Assembly (NCBI GenBank): GCA_022565355.1
Contig: JAIUMU010000001.1
Span: forward strand, 620,001-684,000
Source of the DNA: Idiomarina sp.
GTDB taxonomy: Bacteria; Pseudomonadota; Gammaproteobacteria; Enterobacterales; Alteromonadaceae
Reading direction: 5' to 3'
DNA length: 64,000 nt
The notes under the pieces were generated by a model. That model saw only the letters and a program-made list of their open reading frames with translations, ran no database searches and had not been told where the DNA came from. Shown here piece by piece: positions 17,401 to 26,979 of the stretch. The position numbers and the translations under genes are program-made. How positions within the stretch are numbered: position 1 is the first letter of the stretch; each line of letters starts with the position of its first letter.

Positions 17401-20400
17401 ACCTGTTGATAAGCGCATTATTACTTCTGAAGAGGCAAATGCATTGCGTTTGGTGGCCCGCCGCACTTGGCGATACTTCGAGATGTTTGTTAATTCAGCA
17501 TCCAATATGTTACCGCCAGATAACTTTCAAGAAACGCCCGAGGAAGTGATTGCCCAGCGCACCTCACCCACCAACATAGGTGTGTATCTATTATCCGTTC
17601 TTGCCGCTCGCGATTTCGGTTGGATTGGCTTTTTACAAACACTGGAGCGCCTTGAGCAAACCTTTACCACAATGCACAAAATGCAGCGCTACCGAGGCCA
17701 CTTTTTCAATTGGTATGCCACTGAAACATTAGTAGCCTTAAAGCCAAGTTATGTTTCTTCCGTTGATAGTGGCAACCTAGCTGGCCATTTAATTGTAGTA
17801 GCCAACGCCTGCGAAGAATGGCAATTAAATCAAAGCAAGGCATCCAATGTATGGCTAAAAGGGCTTTATGATAACTGTTTGCTCGCACAACATGCCCTGC
17901 AGCGCCAGTATACCGATGACGCACAAATTGATGAGTTTCTAGAAGATCTTATTACTGGAATCGAAACACAAAAGTTACTTTTACTTACCCCGCAGGAAGT
18001 AAGCAAGCTGGGCAAACAGCTTGCCACTCTCATTCACCCACTTGCCGATCTTAACCGAGAGGGAGAGTGTGTTTATTGGCTAAACGCGATTGTGCAACGT
18101 ATCGACCAGCATGCGCGCGATATAGAGCACACGAAAGAAACAGAAAGCATACTAAAACGCTTACAAAATTTAGCGGCAACGGCTCGTGAATTTGCCTTCG
18201 CCATGGATTTTAAATTCTTGGTTGATCCGCGGCGGCAACTGTTATCGATTGGGTATTCGCTAGAGAGCAATACTAGAGACGAAAGTTGTTATGATTTACT
18301 CGCCTCGGAAGCACGGCTTGCAAGCTTGTTTGCCATCGCTAAAGGCGATGCAAGGAGCCGGCATTGGTTTCGGTTGGGCCGGTCATCAGCGCCAGTGTTA
18401 AGTGGCTCGGCATTAATATCATGGTCAGGATCTATGTTTGAGTATCTAATGCCATCCTTGGTAATGCGCGCACCTTCTGGCAGTTTACTCGACAACACTA
18501 CTCAGTTAGCTGTTAAGGTGCAGCAGCAATATGCCCGCGCCTTGAATATCCCTTGGGGTATGTCTGAATCTGCATTTAATGCGCGGGATCATGAGTTTAC
18601 TTATCAGTATTCCAATTTCGGAGTGCCGGATCTCGGCCTCAAGCGTGGTCTGAGATCCGATCGCGTGGTTGCCCCTTATGCTACCGGGCTTGCAGCATTA
18701 GTAGACCCTTCAGCAGCCGTTACCAATTACCAAAAGTTAACCAATTTAGGGGCTTTAGGCCGCTACGGCTATTATGAAGCGCTTGATTTTACCCCGAGCC
18801 GAGTCCCTGAAAACATGCCGTTTGCTATTGTGAGAAGCTTTATGGCTCACCATCAAGGAATGACCATTGCAGCAATTGCGAATACCTTGCTTACTAACAT
18901 TATGTGCAAACGTTTTCATCGTGAACCTATCATTCACGCCCACGAACTGCTCTTACAGGAACGGATCCCGCGCAATATTGCCGAGCCACATCATTTGGCT
19001 GCTACGGTAAAGGTGCCAGTAAGAACCAATCATGCGCATACCGTAACTAGCCGTATTATGCAGGTAGCTCAGAGCACGCCATTAACCACACATTTATTAA
19101 GCAACGGTCATTACTCGGTAATGCTCAATGCTACTGGCGGCGGCCATAGCCGCATGAGAGATATTGCCATTACCCGCTGGCTTCCCGATCCAAGCATGCA
19201 CACGTTCGGCACTTTCTTCTTCCTCCGCGATTTGAGTAGTGGCAGGCATTGGTCTATCGGTGCACCTGCGGATATCTATGATCAAAACCGTGAATCAGAC
19301 ACCACGATTGAATTTGCCGAGGATCATGCAGAGTTTACCCATCATCATCCGGAACTCACGAGTACTATGGAGGTTGTGGTATCCATGGAAGATGAGGGTG
19401 AAGTGAGGCGCATTACCTTAAGTAACTTTACTAACAAAGCCAAGAATATTGAGATTACTTCATATGCTGAACTGGTATTAAACACACCTGCAGCCGACAT
19501 AGCACACCCCGCATTTAACAAGATGTTCGTGCAAACTGAAAGCTTGCCGGAATTCGATGCCATTATCGCCACCCGCCGCACACCATCTACCGGTGAATCA
19601 CAACTATGGGTTGCTCATTTGGTGGTAGTGGAAGGAACACTCACTGCTGAGCCAGAGTTTGAATCTGATCGCGCGCGGTTCCTTGGCCGCGGAAGAACGC
19701 TGAGTTCAGCGATAAGCCTAGAACCTGGGCAATCGCTTTCCAACACCAGCGGAACAGTACTCGACCCAATATTTTCACTGCGCCGCCAGCTATCTATTCA
19801 TGCTGGAACTACAGCGCGGTTAGCGTTCTGGACCTTGGTTGCAGATTCCCGCGAACAACTTATGGGGCTATTAGATAAGCACCATGATCGTAATGCTTTT
19901 TCGCGCGCAAAAACATTAGCCTGGACCCAAGCACAGTTGCAACTTCGGCATCTGAGTATTGATAGCAACGAAGCGATAGATTTCCAACAATTGGCAACAC
20001 CGCTCCTGTATCCAGATGCAGCGTTTCGATCATCGGCTGAGCTCATTAAGCAGGGTTCAGCTCAACAATCAGCACTGTGGGAATGCGGCATATCAGGCGA
20101 TTTACCAATTATTCTGTTTTACATCGATAACATAAGCCACATTAAACGCGCGCAACAGCTAATTCGTGCTCATGAATACTTACAACTGAAGCAGCTTGGT
20201 GTGGATTTGGTGATTATTAATGAGCAGCCCTCGTCTTATATTCAAGAGCTGCAAGATACGATTGAGGCGGCCGTGCGCGGCACCACATTACGGGCAGATA
20301 TCAACGCCCCCACCCGGGGTGCAATCTATACGATACGCGCAGATCAAATTAGCCTTAACGCCCGCAAGTTATTGGCCTCTATTTGCCGTGTAAAGTTGTA

Positions 20401-23002
20401 TGCGGGCGCGGGCAGTTTGCGCCAGCAACTTAATCAAATGCACCTCAGCAAAAAGCCTATCAGTTTGGAATATCAAGCATTGCCAAAGCAGGATCGGGAA
20501 ACCAAAGCTCGCGATACTAAGCGGATTGCGGATAAAGCCGCGAAACTAAAACTGGAGTTTTTCAATGGCTATGGCGGTTTTGCTAATCAAGGACGCGAAT
20601 ACGTTACCTTACTCAACCCTGGCGATGCCACCCCTAACCCTTGGCTTAATGTTGTTGCTAATCGGCAGTTTGGCTTTCAAGTTTCGGCCGAAGGCAGTGG
20701 TTATACATGGGCAAAGAACAGCCGCGAGAACCAACTTACCCCTTGGTGTAACGATTCGGTTAGCGATCCGACTGGAGAAATGTTGTATGTACGCGATGAG
20801 GATAGCATGCAAGTGTTCACCGCCACAGCGAACGGAAACCATGCGAATGCGCGTAATACTCAAAACCTAGATAATGATGGCCATCCAGCCCCGCTATACA
20901 TTGCGAAACACGGGTTTGGTTACAGCCAGTTCCAAAGCACTGCCGAAGGTATTGAACTTGAATTGTTACAGTTTGTGCCTCTGCACGATCCAATTAAAAT
21001 CTCGCGTTTAACGCTACGTAATATCGGTACCAAAACGCGTAATTTATCGGTAACGGCCTACGTAAATTGGGTGCTGGGGAATGCCCGCTCGAATACGGCA
21101 CCTTACATTCAAACCGAATTGGAAAAACAGGGCGCTATTCTAGCGCGAAACCCTTGGAGCTTAAGCTTTGCGAGGCAAGTGGCGTTTGCCGACATGGCCG
21201 GTAAACAAACTAGCTGTACCGCCGATCGCGACGAGTTTCTTGGTTGCCACCTGCAGCACTCCGCAACGAACTTACCGCACGCTCTCACCAGTAAGAAAGC
21301 ATTATCTGGAATTACTGGTGTTTCTCTAGACCCGTGTGCCGCACTACAACAGGTGCTCACCATCGCGCCCGGTGAATCTGCCGAGGTAGTATTCTTACTG
21401 GGTCAGGGTGAATCAGCTGCACATACCCGAACGTTATTAAAAACCTACCGCGAATGCGATATAAACGCGCTATTGGATGACGTTATCAAACACTGGCAAA
21501 CGATTCATGGCGCAGTACAGGTAAAAACCCCAGATCGCTCCGCCGATATCATGCTCAATGGTTGGCTTATTTATCAAACGCTGGCCTGCCGTTTGTGGGC
21601 GCGCTCAGCCTTTTATCAAGCAAGTGGTGCGTACGGGTATCGGGATCAGTTGCAAGATAGTATGGCATTAACGTTGCACACGCCCGATGAAACCCGCAGC
21701 CACATTTTACGCGCAGCCGCTAGACAGTTTATTGAAGGCGATGTGCAGCATTGGTGGTTGCCAGAATCAGGTGTTGGCGTGCGCACGCGCATTGCCGATG
21801 ACAAAGTATGGTTGGTATACGCTACCGCGCGTTACATCGAGAGCACCGGTGATGTGGCTATACTGGATGAGCAAGTTCCCTTCTTAGAGGGCCCAACGCT
21901 AGGTGATGACGAACACGAGCAGGTGTTTAAACCAGAAATATCTGCTCACACCGAATCATTATTTGCCCATTGCGCACTCGCTTTAGATACCAGCATTGCA
22001 GAAAGCGGTGAACATGGTTTGCCTCTTATCGGCACTGGCGATTGGAATGATGGCATGAACCAAGTTGGTTCGGCTGGAAAAGGAGAAAGCGTATGGTTGG
22101 GTTGGCTACTCCTCAAATCCATAGCGTTGTTCGCGCCACTAGCAAAAGCTTATGATCAAAATCGATCTAAAGAATGGAGTGATTACAGTAAAGTATTACA
22201 TAAACGTATTGAACAGGTTAGCTGGGATGGCGAGTGGTACCGCCGCGCCACCTATGATGATGGGAGTTGGCTAGGAACATCGAAAAGCAAGGAATGCCGT
22301 ATAGATTCGATTGCTCAATCTTGGGCGGTACTTTCCGGATTCGCATGCCCTGCCCGCGCTCAACACGCTATGTCATCTTTGAAGAACCATCTAATTGTAA
22401 AAGATGATGCGCTGGCCTTGCTGTTTACTCCGCCGTTCAATTATGGCGGCAAAAATCCCGGTTATATCCAAGGCTACCCACCGGGATTACGAGAGAACGG
22501 CGGCCAATACAGCCATGCTGCAATGTGGGCTGTAGAGGCCTTTGCCGAACTAGGGGATGGTAATCAAGCCACGAGCTTGTTTAACATGTTGAACCCCATC
22601 AACCACGCACTTAACCCTGCAGCGGTAGAGCGCTACAAAGTTGAACCTTACGTGGTAGCCGCCGATATCTACTCAGTATCACCACACATTGGCCGCGGCG
22701 GTTGGACCTGGTATACCGGTGCCGCTGGCTGCATGTACAGAGCAGGATTGGAAGGCATTCTAGGCATTAAACGACGGGCCAACAAACTGGTTATCAAACC
22801 CGCCATTGCCTGTAATTGGCCTGGTTATGAAGTAATCATGAACGTCAATGGCAACACTTATAAAATCATTGTGGATAATCCACTGCGGCGCACCCAAGGT
22901 ATCAGTTACGCTGAAATAGATGGCATTGCTATTGAGCACAACGGCAATAGCATCACTATCGATTTGGATGAACAGCCACATGAGATAACCGTTGTTATGT
23001 AG
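14456..23002 (+). CDS. ndvB: NdvB-type cyclic beta-1,2-glucan synthase (2848 aa)
   Basis: This giant inner-membrane enzyme makes cyclic beta-1,2-glucan from UDP-glucose. Membrane helices occur near ~390-455, ~815-865 and ~940-980. A GT84 glycosyltransferase domain (~480-800) has the ITLDSDTRL metal site (~616-623) and a late QRHRWTRGDWQ (~765-775). A glucoamylase-like domain follows (~1380-1490; VPDLGLKRG...AHHQGMT). Next come two GH94 N-terminal-like sandwich domains (~1540-1750 and ~2030-2300). Last is a GH94 phosphorylase catalytic domain with GTGDWNDGMN (~2525), whose Asp is the expected acid. The length fits Rhizobium/Brucella NdvB/Cgs (~2800-2870). The product is a periplasmic osmoregulated glucan. 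The stop overlaps the convergent propeller gene by 8 bp. An FNR-type box lies upstream. Confidence 0.94.
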   Translation: MKLRQFYLRKKYRHQEIWLDREPIRKDLFGIERLEQHATSLAEAQKITKNPPAVLTLRDRLEQNASALISIYQDCVNDMEAGKEMVPAAEWLLDNYHIVEAQVQEIRQDLPTSFYNQLPKLASGPFAGYPRVFGLAWAFVAHTDSYFDPDNLSLFIAAYQRVQPLSIGELWAVPITLRFVMVENLCRLGAQITREQLRRDRANDLADRLLHEKNSDKALSEYVQKHDHKKLSETFAAQLITRLRAQDPITTPALRWLDKSLQQMNLSMDLIVEHIEQRQSSANVTIRNVITSMRLISDIDWAVLFEKVSLVDAQLRELCDFAAMNFATRNLYRNAVEELARHSKCSELEVINKLREIIPAGIDPGFYLIGQQRPQFERTLGFKVPFRLQLSRIIGYAGIGGFVTGVLSVSLILIACALYALSHFTTLSIGWIILFGLLALFPATEVAMSLMNRIIVWGFNPTILPGMTLQDGIPDECRTLIAVPTLLTNERDINTLVDRLEVHYLTSSHTGAKNLYFALVTDWLDAKLEVDEADKALLDFASHAVAKLNERHSGNKFLLLHRRRTFNSCENTWMGWERKRGKLHELNQLLRGSKRTTFLREQPSLAYLPDNVRYVITLDSDTRLVNHTAIHLIGKMAHPLNRPHFDKAEGRITQGYGILQPRVTPSFPHDHCRSLFQSVFSGPGGIDPYAAAASDLYQDLFHEGSFTGKGIYDIDAFESALQGRVPENILLSHDLFEGIYARAGLASDVEVVEDFPASYDVLIKRQHRWTRGDWQLLSWIFNLTLAPPKTGSQTVPLLGRFKMLDNLRRSLLAPFTFAAIVSCFILPWPWAGVATAFVLISVFLPALIPIFGALLPRRNVSARSYIFTLLGDIKLAFWQIILTIAFLPDHAWRMVDAIGRTLIRLLVTHRHLLEWTTAAQVAAKPCKTVAEFYREMVGSTVFSSSIALVSLILAPSLWPLVVPLALLWLSSPWLAYWSAQTKPVDKRIITSEEANALRLVARRTWRYFEMFVNSASNMLPPDNFQETPEEVIAQRTSPTNIGVYLLSVLAARDFGWIGFLQTLERLEQTFTTMHKMQRYRGHFFNWYATETLVALKPSYVSSVDSGNLAGHLIVVANACEEWQLNQSKASNVWLKGLYDNCLLAQHALQRQYTDDAQIDEFLEDLITGIETQKLLLLTPQEVSKLGKQLATLIHPLADLNREGECVYWLNAIVQRIDQHARDIEHTKETESILKRLQNLAATAREFAFAMDFKFLVDPRRQLLSIGYSLESNTRDESCYDLLASEARLASLFAIAKGDARSRHWFRLGRSSAPVLSGSALISWSGSMFEYLMPSLVMRAPSGSLLDNTTQLAVKVQQQYARALNIPWGMSESAFNARDHEFTYQYSNFGVPDLGLKRGLRSDRVVAPYATGLAALVDPSAAVTNYQKLTNLGALGRYGYYEALDFTPSRVPENMPFAIVRSFMAHHQGMTIAAIANTLLTNIMCKRFHREPIIHAHELLLQERIPRNIAEPHHLAATVKVPVRTNHAHTVTSRIMQVAQSTPLTTHLLSNGHYSVMLNATGGGHSRMRDIAITRWLPDPSMHTFGTFFFLRDLSSGRHWSIGAPADIYDQNRESDTTIEFAEDHAEFTHHHPELTSTMEVVVSMEDEGEVRRITLSNFTNKAKNIEITSYAELVLNTPAADIAHPAFNKMFVQTESLPEFDAIIATRRTPSTGESQLWVAHLVVVEGTLTAEPEFESDRARFLGRGRTLSSAISLEPGQSLSNTSGTVLDPIFSLRRQLSIHAGTTARLAFWTLVADSREQLMGLLDKHHDRNAFSRAKTLAWTQAQLQLRHLSIDSNEAIDFQQLATPLLYPDAAFRSSAELIKQGSAQQSALWECGISGDLPIILFYIDNISHIKRAQQLIRAHEYLQLKQLGVDLVIINEQPSSYIQELQDTIEAAVRGTTLRADINAPTRGAIYTIRADQISLNARKLLASICRVKLYAGAGSLRQQLNQMHLSKKPISLEYQALPKQDRETKARDTKRIADKAAKLKLEFFNGYGGFANQGREYVTLLNPGDATPNPWLNVVANRQFGFQVSAEGSGYTWAKNSRENQLTPWCNDSVSDPTGEMLYVRDEDSMQVFTATANGNHANARNTQNLDNDGHPAPLYIAKHGFGYSQFQSTAEGIELELLQFVPLHDPIKISRLTLRNIGTKTRNLSVTAYVNWVLGNARSNTAPYIQTELEKQGAILARNPWSLSFARQVAFADMAGKQTSCTADRDEFLGCHLQHSATNLPHALTSKKALSGITGVSLDPCAALQQVLTIAPGESAEVVFLLGQGESAAHTRTLLKTYRECDINALLDDVIKHWQTIHGAVQVKTPDRSADIMLNGWLIYQTLACRLWARSAFYQASGAYGYRDQLQDSMALTLHTPDETRSHILRAAARQFIEGDVQHWWLPESGVGVRTRIADDKVWLVYATARYIESTGDVAILDEQVPFLEGPTLGDDEHEQVFKPEISAHTESLFAHCALALDTSIAESGEHGLPLIGTGDWNDGMNQVGSAGKGESVWLGWLLLKSIALFAPLAKAYDQNRSKEWSDYSKVLHKRIEQVSWDGEWYRRATYDDGSWLGTSKSKECRIDSIAQSWAVLSGFACPARAQHAMSSLKNHLIVKDDALALLFTPPFNYGGKNPGYIQGYPPGLRENGGQYSHAAMWAVEAFAELGDGNQATSLFNMLNPINHALNPAAVERYKVEPYVVAADIYSVSPHIGRGGWTWYTGAAGCMYRAGLEGILGIKRRANKLVIKPAIACNWPGYEVIMNVNGNTYKIIVDNPLRRTQGISYAEIDGIAIEHNGNSITIDLDEQPHEITVVM

Positions 23003-24332
23003 CGGGTTTCCAAAGGAGAATTTCACCAGCGGTGGTAACGAACAAGAGTTGCTCAGCGAACCAAGCGGGGCTTGCCATTAAGCCACCGCCGCTGAGCACC
23101 TTAGCCATTACGCCATAGGATGCATCTTGCCAAGTACCATTGTTGTTGCCGCCGCGCAATTTCCCCTGCGCATCAAGCAACAGGAAATCATCGCTTGCTA
23201 AAGTGCCAACATGCTGCAGCCACACCACACTGCCGGTATATTTATCCACCGCAACAATATTTCCCAGTAAGGTTGCAGCCAATACCACATCGGTAAACAC
23301 CATCGGTGAACTATAGGTCCAGCCGCCAGTAGCAACACGCCAAATTTCATCACCCGAAGTACGGTTTACCGCAATGAGTAAGCCGGTATCTGAAGTACCC
23401 ACATACACAGCATTTTCATCTACCGCTACCGCACCCACCACCCAAGAACGGGCCATATTGTAGCGCCATTTCTGTGTGCCTGTTTCTGCTGCAAGTGCAT
23501 ACAAATAACCATCGCGGCTACCGATATATACGTGATTATCAAACACTACTGGGCTCGCCTGAATACCACGCCAAACATTGATACGCTGCTCGGTTTCTGT
23601 AGCCACAGACCAAGCCAATGCGCCAGTGTTCTTATTTAGCGCATATACCACGCCATCCCAACTGCCCACTACAATCAACTCCCCAGCTAACGCAGGCGAG
23701 CTATGCACTTCGCCACCCGTTCGATAGGCCCATTCCCGTTTACCCGTGCTGCGGTTGAGCGCATAAACATGGCCATCACTGCTGCCAAACACCACCATAT
23801 CCCCAACAAGCAGAGGTGAAGAACGCACTAAATCCCATGGGTCGGTTACCGGCTTATCGCTTGGCGCACCCAAGTAATTGTAGGCATGAAATGCACGCTG
23901 CCCAAGGGTATTAAATTGCCATAGCAAAGCCCCTGTTTGCCGATTTAAGGCACTCATAGCGCCCTGCTCACTTAGCACATATACATACTCGCTATCCATC
24001 GCTGGTGTAGAGCGAATCGCGCCATGAGTATCAAACACCCAGCGCACCGATTTACTCTCTCGATCAAAGGCATACAACACGCCAATATCGCTGCCTATTA
24101 CGATCAACTCATCATCCACCACCGGCGATGCCGTAACTGTGGTAGGAATACGATACTGCCAATGCAGTTGCAAATCTGTTGGCCAAGCTTGCGAAATAGC
24201 GGCGTTGCGCTCAGCATTGCCATTCAAGGTTGGCCACGAATTGACATCACTATTGTTATAGCTATTGGCATAGCTATTCGTTGGCATCGATAACCACAGC
24301 ACACTTACCAGTACAAAAAATATTTTCATCAT
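22995..24332 (-). CDS. Exported PQQ-like beta-propeller repeat protein
   Basis: This 445-residue protein has a signal peptide (~1-22) and at least seven WD-like PQQ repeats. Each has a strand pair and the pattern V.ALNR.TG...W.. (for example GVLYAFDRESKSVRWVF, GAMSALNRQTGALLWQF, GHVYALNRSTGKREWAY). The repeats resemble BamB-type propellers, but there is no lipobox and no bam genes nearby, so a BamB role is unlikely. No PQQ-dehydrogenase Cys-Cys or Asp catalytic motif was noticed, so it is more likely a binding scaffold than an enzyme. It converges on the glucan synthase with an 8-bp overlap. Confidence 0.85.
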   Translation of the reverse strand: MMKIFFVLVSVLWLSMPTNSYANSYNNSDVNSWPTLNGNAERNAAISQAWPTDLQLHWQYRIPTTVTASPVVDDELIVIGSDIGVLYAFDRESKSVRWVFDTHGAIRSTPAMDSEYVYVLSEQGAMSALNRQTGALLWQFNTLGQRAFHAYNYLGAPSDKPVTDPWDLVRSSPLLVGDMVVFGSSDGHVYALNRSTGKREWAYRTGGEVHSSPALAGELIVVGSWDGVVYALNKNTGALAWSVATETEQRINVWRGIQASPVVFDNHVYIGSRDGYLYALAAETGTQKWRYNMARSWVVGAVAVDENAVYVGTSDTGLLIAVNRTSGDEIWRVATGGWTYSSPMVFTDVVLAATLLGNIVAVDKYTGSVVWLQHVGTLASDDFLLLDAQGKLRGGNNNGTWQDASYGVMAKVLSGGGLMASPAWFAEQLLFVTTAGEILLWKPAT

Positions 24333-24427
24333 TCATTTCCAAGTAACAAAACCAGCCGCAATTACAAGCTGGTAGCGTTTGAATGTCCTGAAGAAATACT
24401 AAAGAAAGGCTGAATGTTTACTGAAAA

Positions 24428-25840
24428 TTAGCTTAAGAAAGGTTGCCCGGTGATTTTCATAAATGCTTCACGCACAGGCTGAAACTCAGGTAATTCGTGG
24501 AGTGGAGCGTAGTATGGGTCTGCTAACAGCCATAACAACGACATATCGCGTTCTGCTAAGGCTTGCTGTATATACTCTAGCGCTTGTTCATAATAGCCCG
24601 CACCAACTGCATGGCGCGCCTGTGCTAACGAGCCCTGGTAATGCCCAATCGGGTTACCGGCACCAAATGCCGTCCATTGCTGATTGTGCAGCAGCTCTTG
24701 ATGTACTGCTTGCATGCCACCTTGTGCAAAACGCTCTGCAAACACCGTTAACATTGCGTTTGTTATATCGGTAAGCTCCATTAAAGAGTGCATATGTTGC
24801 CAGGCCATATTCTCGTCACCGGTAAGATAGCCAATATGATGGGCCGAAATATGGGCTCCGTAGGTAGCGGGTTCAGATGCTATAATCCGCTCAATTTCCT
24901 GCCGTGCCGCCTCGTTTTCACCCATCATGATATGCAACCAAGCCACCATGGGCGTAGCATAGAACTCAGGATTTCGCTGGCGTAAATTTGCCATTGCTTG
25001 TTGTACCCATTCGAACTCCCTCATCGCCAACATGGCCTCAGCAAATTCCAACAAGAACTCTGGCTCACGGTTGCCAGCTGCATATTCTCGCTGCCATGTT
25101 TCTCGGGCACTGGGGAAATCCCACTCACCATAAAATTGTACTTTCGCCAGAAGCCATTGTGCCTCGGCAACATGCGCATCAAGCTCTAACGCACGCTGCA
25201 ATAAAGCAACCAGTTCCTCACTGTGCACAGGCAGTTCCGCAACGGTGATACGGTTTATTTTTGCGCGAGCTAAACCCACATAAGCAAGCGCATCCGGGCG
25301 ATCGCTAAGTTGCTGGCGATAATATGCAATATCAGTATCGTTTGCAGCAAGGGTAGCTTTAGTTTCGCTAGAGGTATTAACAGAGATGCTATCTGGAGCG
25401 CTTGCGCTAATGAACCAAATGGTAGTGGCCACCAAAGCTACTAACACCGATCCGATAAACAACGTGGCAGCAGACACCATCGGTTTGCGGGGCTTTGGCT
25501 GCTCATTTGCTGATATTATCTCGGTTGGCGGTAACCAAATATATCCTCGCCCCGCTACCGTTTTTATTAATTCTTCTTCACAGCATTGCTTTAAAGTACG
25601 GCGTAAACGGCTAATTGCTACCGTTAAACTATCTTCCGACACCACTTTAGGCGCCCATATGGCGGCAATAATGCGATCTTTGCTAAGCAATTCACCAGGA
25701 TGCTCACAAAATAGTTCTATCATACGGCCGATGCGCGGTTCCACAGCAATTCGGTTGCCATTTGGCGCACAAATTTCCAGAGTATTAGGGCAATAACGAA
25801 TGCCAGCAAACTGAAAGTTTGCAAGCTTATTAGTGCGCAT
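24428..25840 (-). CDS. Winged-helix (OmpR/ToxR-type) membrane regulator with TPR-like periplasmic part
   Basis: This 470-residue protein has an N-terminal winged-helix DNA-binding domain (~5-105) with GELLSKDRIIAAIW...VSEDSLTVAISRLRRTLKQ and a closing TVAGRGYIWLPP, as in CadC/ToxR. A single transmembrane helix follows (~122-145). The remaining ~320 residues are Ala/Glu-rich helical repeats resembling TPRs (ALAYVGLARAK, VAEAQWLLAKVQFYG, EFLLEFAEAMLAM). Such one-component regulators read a periplasmic signal and act directly on DNA. Its ATG overlaps the upstream gene by 11 bp, so it belongs to an operon with two exported proteins that may be its input or target. The signal is unknown. Confidence 0.85.
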   Translation of the reverse strand: MRTNKLANFQFAGIRYCPNTLEICAPNGNRIAVEPRIGRMIELFCEHPGELLSKDRIIAAIWAPKVVSEDSLTVAISRLRRTLKQCCEEELIKTVAGRGYIWLPPTEIISANEQPKPRKPMVSAATLFIGSVLVALVATTIWFISASAPDSISVNTSSETKATLAANDTDIAYYRQQLSDRPDALAYVGLARAKINRITVAELPVHSEELVALLQRALELDAHVAEAQWLLAKVQFYGEWDFPSARETWQREYAAGNREPEFLLEFAEAMLAMREFEWVQQAMANLRQRNPEFYATPMVAWLHIMMGENEAARQEIERIIASEPATYGAHISAHHIGYLTGDENMAWQHMHSLMELTDITNAMLTVFAERFAQGGMQAVHQELLHNQQWTAFGAGNPIGHYQGSLAQARHAVGAGYYEQALEYIQQALAERDMSLLWLLADPYYAPLHELPEFQPVREAFMKITGQPFLS

Positions 25841-26294
25841 CTTGCGCGATTTCCGTTAAATTATAAATTAGTATTTGCTCATTGTAGTGGGCTTTGGTAA
25901 CCCGAAAATAACCGTTTAAAGGAAATTGAACCACGCCGGTTCCACCATGTTTAATTTGTGGTAATTGAATAAAATCAAATTGCAGAAATACATCCCCTTG
26001 CAATCCATCGATTGGTAATGGGAGTGAAGGGTCTGCAATAAAGTTATCAATACCAAACGAATCACTAATTTCGTAGCTCAACTCGTTCGATAAGCTCATA
26101 TCAATGGCGCCTGAAAGTTTCACTACTTCGCCAATATGCCGCTCTAAAAATGTAATTAATTCACCGTTATCGGGATATGTAATCGAGATATTTTGCTGAT
26201 ACTCAGGAGTGCTATTATTAAGGTTATTTTGAATAAAGTAACCTATCGCGAGCAGCAAGCTAGCTCCTAACATCCCCCAAAGTAACCGTTTCAT
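25830..26294 (-). CDS. Hypothetical exported/anchored protein in the winged-helix operon
   Basis: This 154-residue protein has an N-terminal hydrophobic segment (~4-20) and an otherwise beta-rich periplasmic domain. I do not recognise a family. The start follows a Gly-rich -GGTG-like context of low strength. It overlaps the downstream winged-helix gene by 11 bp and follows the lipoprotein gene by 14 bp, so the three are one operon. A role tied to the regulator is suggested only by this linkage. Confidence 0.72.
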   Translation of the reverse strand: MKRLLWGMLGASLLLAIGYFIQNNLNNSTPEYQQNISITYPDNGELITFLERHIGEVVKLSGAIDMSLSNELSYEISDSFGIDNFIADPSLPLPIDGLQGDVFLQFDFIQLPQIKHGGTGVVQFPLNGYFRVTKAHYNEQILIYNLTEIAQDAH

Positions 26295-26308
26295 CTTCGA
26301 ACACCGCC

Positions 26309-26944
26309 TTATTGCTCAATCTCAATATTAAACTGTAACGTAAACGGCATGGTTACCGGAATCCGTTCATAGCACTCACCCATAATATCGCCGGTATAAC
26401 ACTCATCATCCGATAAATCTTCTGTACGCTCGGTAAGTTCAGTGATAATTCCCTGCCAAGTACCGCTCAAATAGCCATTAGTAAAATCATGAAGATCAAG
26501 CCTGAAGCTAGTAGTGCCCATAATGGCAGCGTCATAGCCAAGCTCACGCAATACTTCCAACGATTGAAAATATACCTCACTGTTTGCAGAGTTTAGCATC
26601 GGTACAGGCACCACCAGTGAGCCGTAATTGAAATGTTCTAGTAGAGCGCTATACGAGTAGTTACCTACTATATCTGGTGCAAATGACAAGTAAATGTGAA
26701 TATGATCATCATGAAAAACATGAGCTCTAGCAACATAGGTGCCATCGCACACTACGTTGCGTGGACATTCAATTTCAAATACTCCACTGGTTTCGCTGCG
26801 TACTTTATAAGGTTGACCATCTAAAACATATTCCAATACATAGCCACCACTTGCTAAAATTTCCTCATCGGTTTTTGAATCGCTGTTACACGCAGTTAAA
26901 ATTGCAACGGCTACACAACTTAATGCAATAATTCCCTTTTTCAT
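26309..26944 (-). CDS. Putative lipoprotein in the winged-helix operon
   Basis: This 211-residue protein starts with a signal and a lipobox (VAILTAC, Cys19), so it is predicted to be a lipoprotein. The mature part is beta-rich. It has a Cys pair in ECPRNVVC and another in CYTGDIMGEC that may form disulfides. I do not recognise the family. It is the first gene of a tight operon whose last gene is the membrane winged-helix regulator. Confidence 0.75.
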   Translation of the reverse strand: MKKGIIALSCVAVAILTACNSDSKTDEEILASGGYVLEYVLDGQPYKVRSETSGVFEIECPRNVVCDGTYVARAHVFHDDHIHIYLSFAPDIVGNYSYSALLEHFNYGSLVVPVPMLNSANSEVYFQSLEVLRELGYDAAIMGTTSFRLDLHDFTNGYLSGTWQGIITELTERTEDLSDDECYTGDIMGECYERIPVTMPFTLQFNIEIEQ

Positions 26945-26979
26945 TCCTGTATCCCTTATCTATTTTTACCGGTAAGAAC

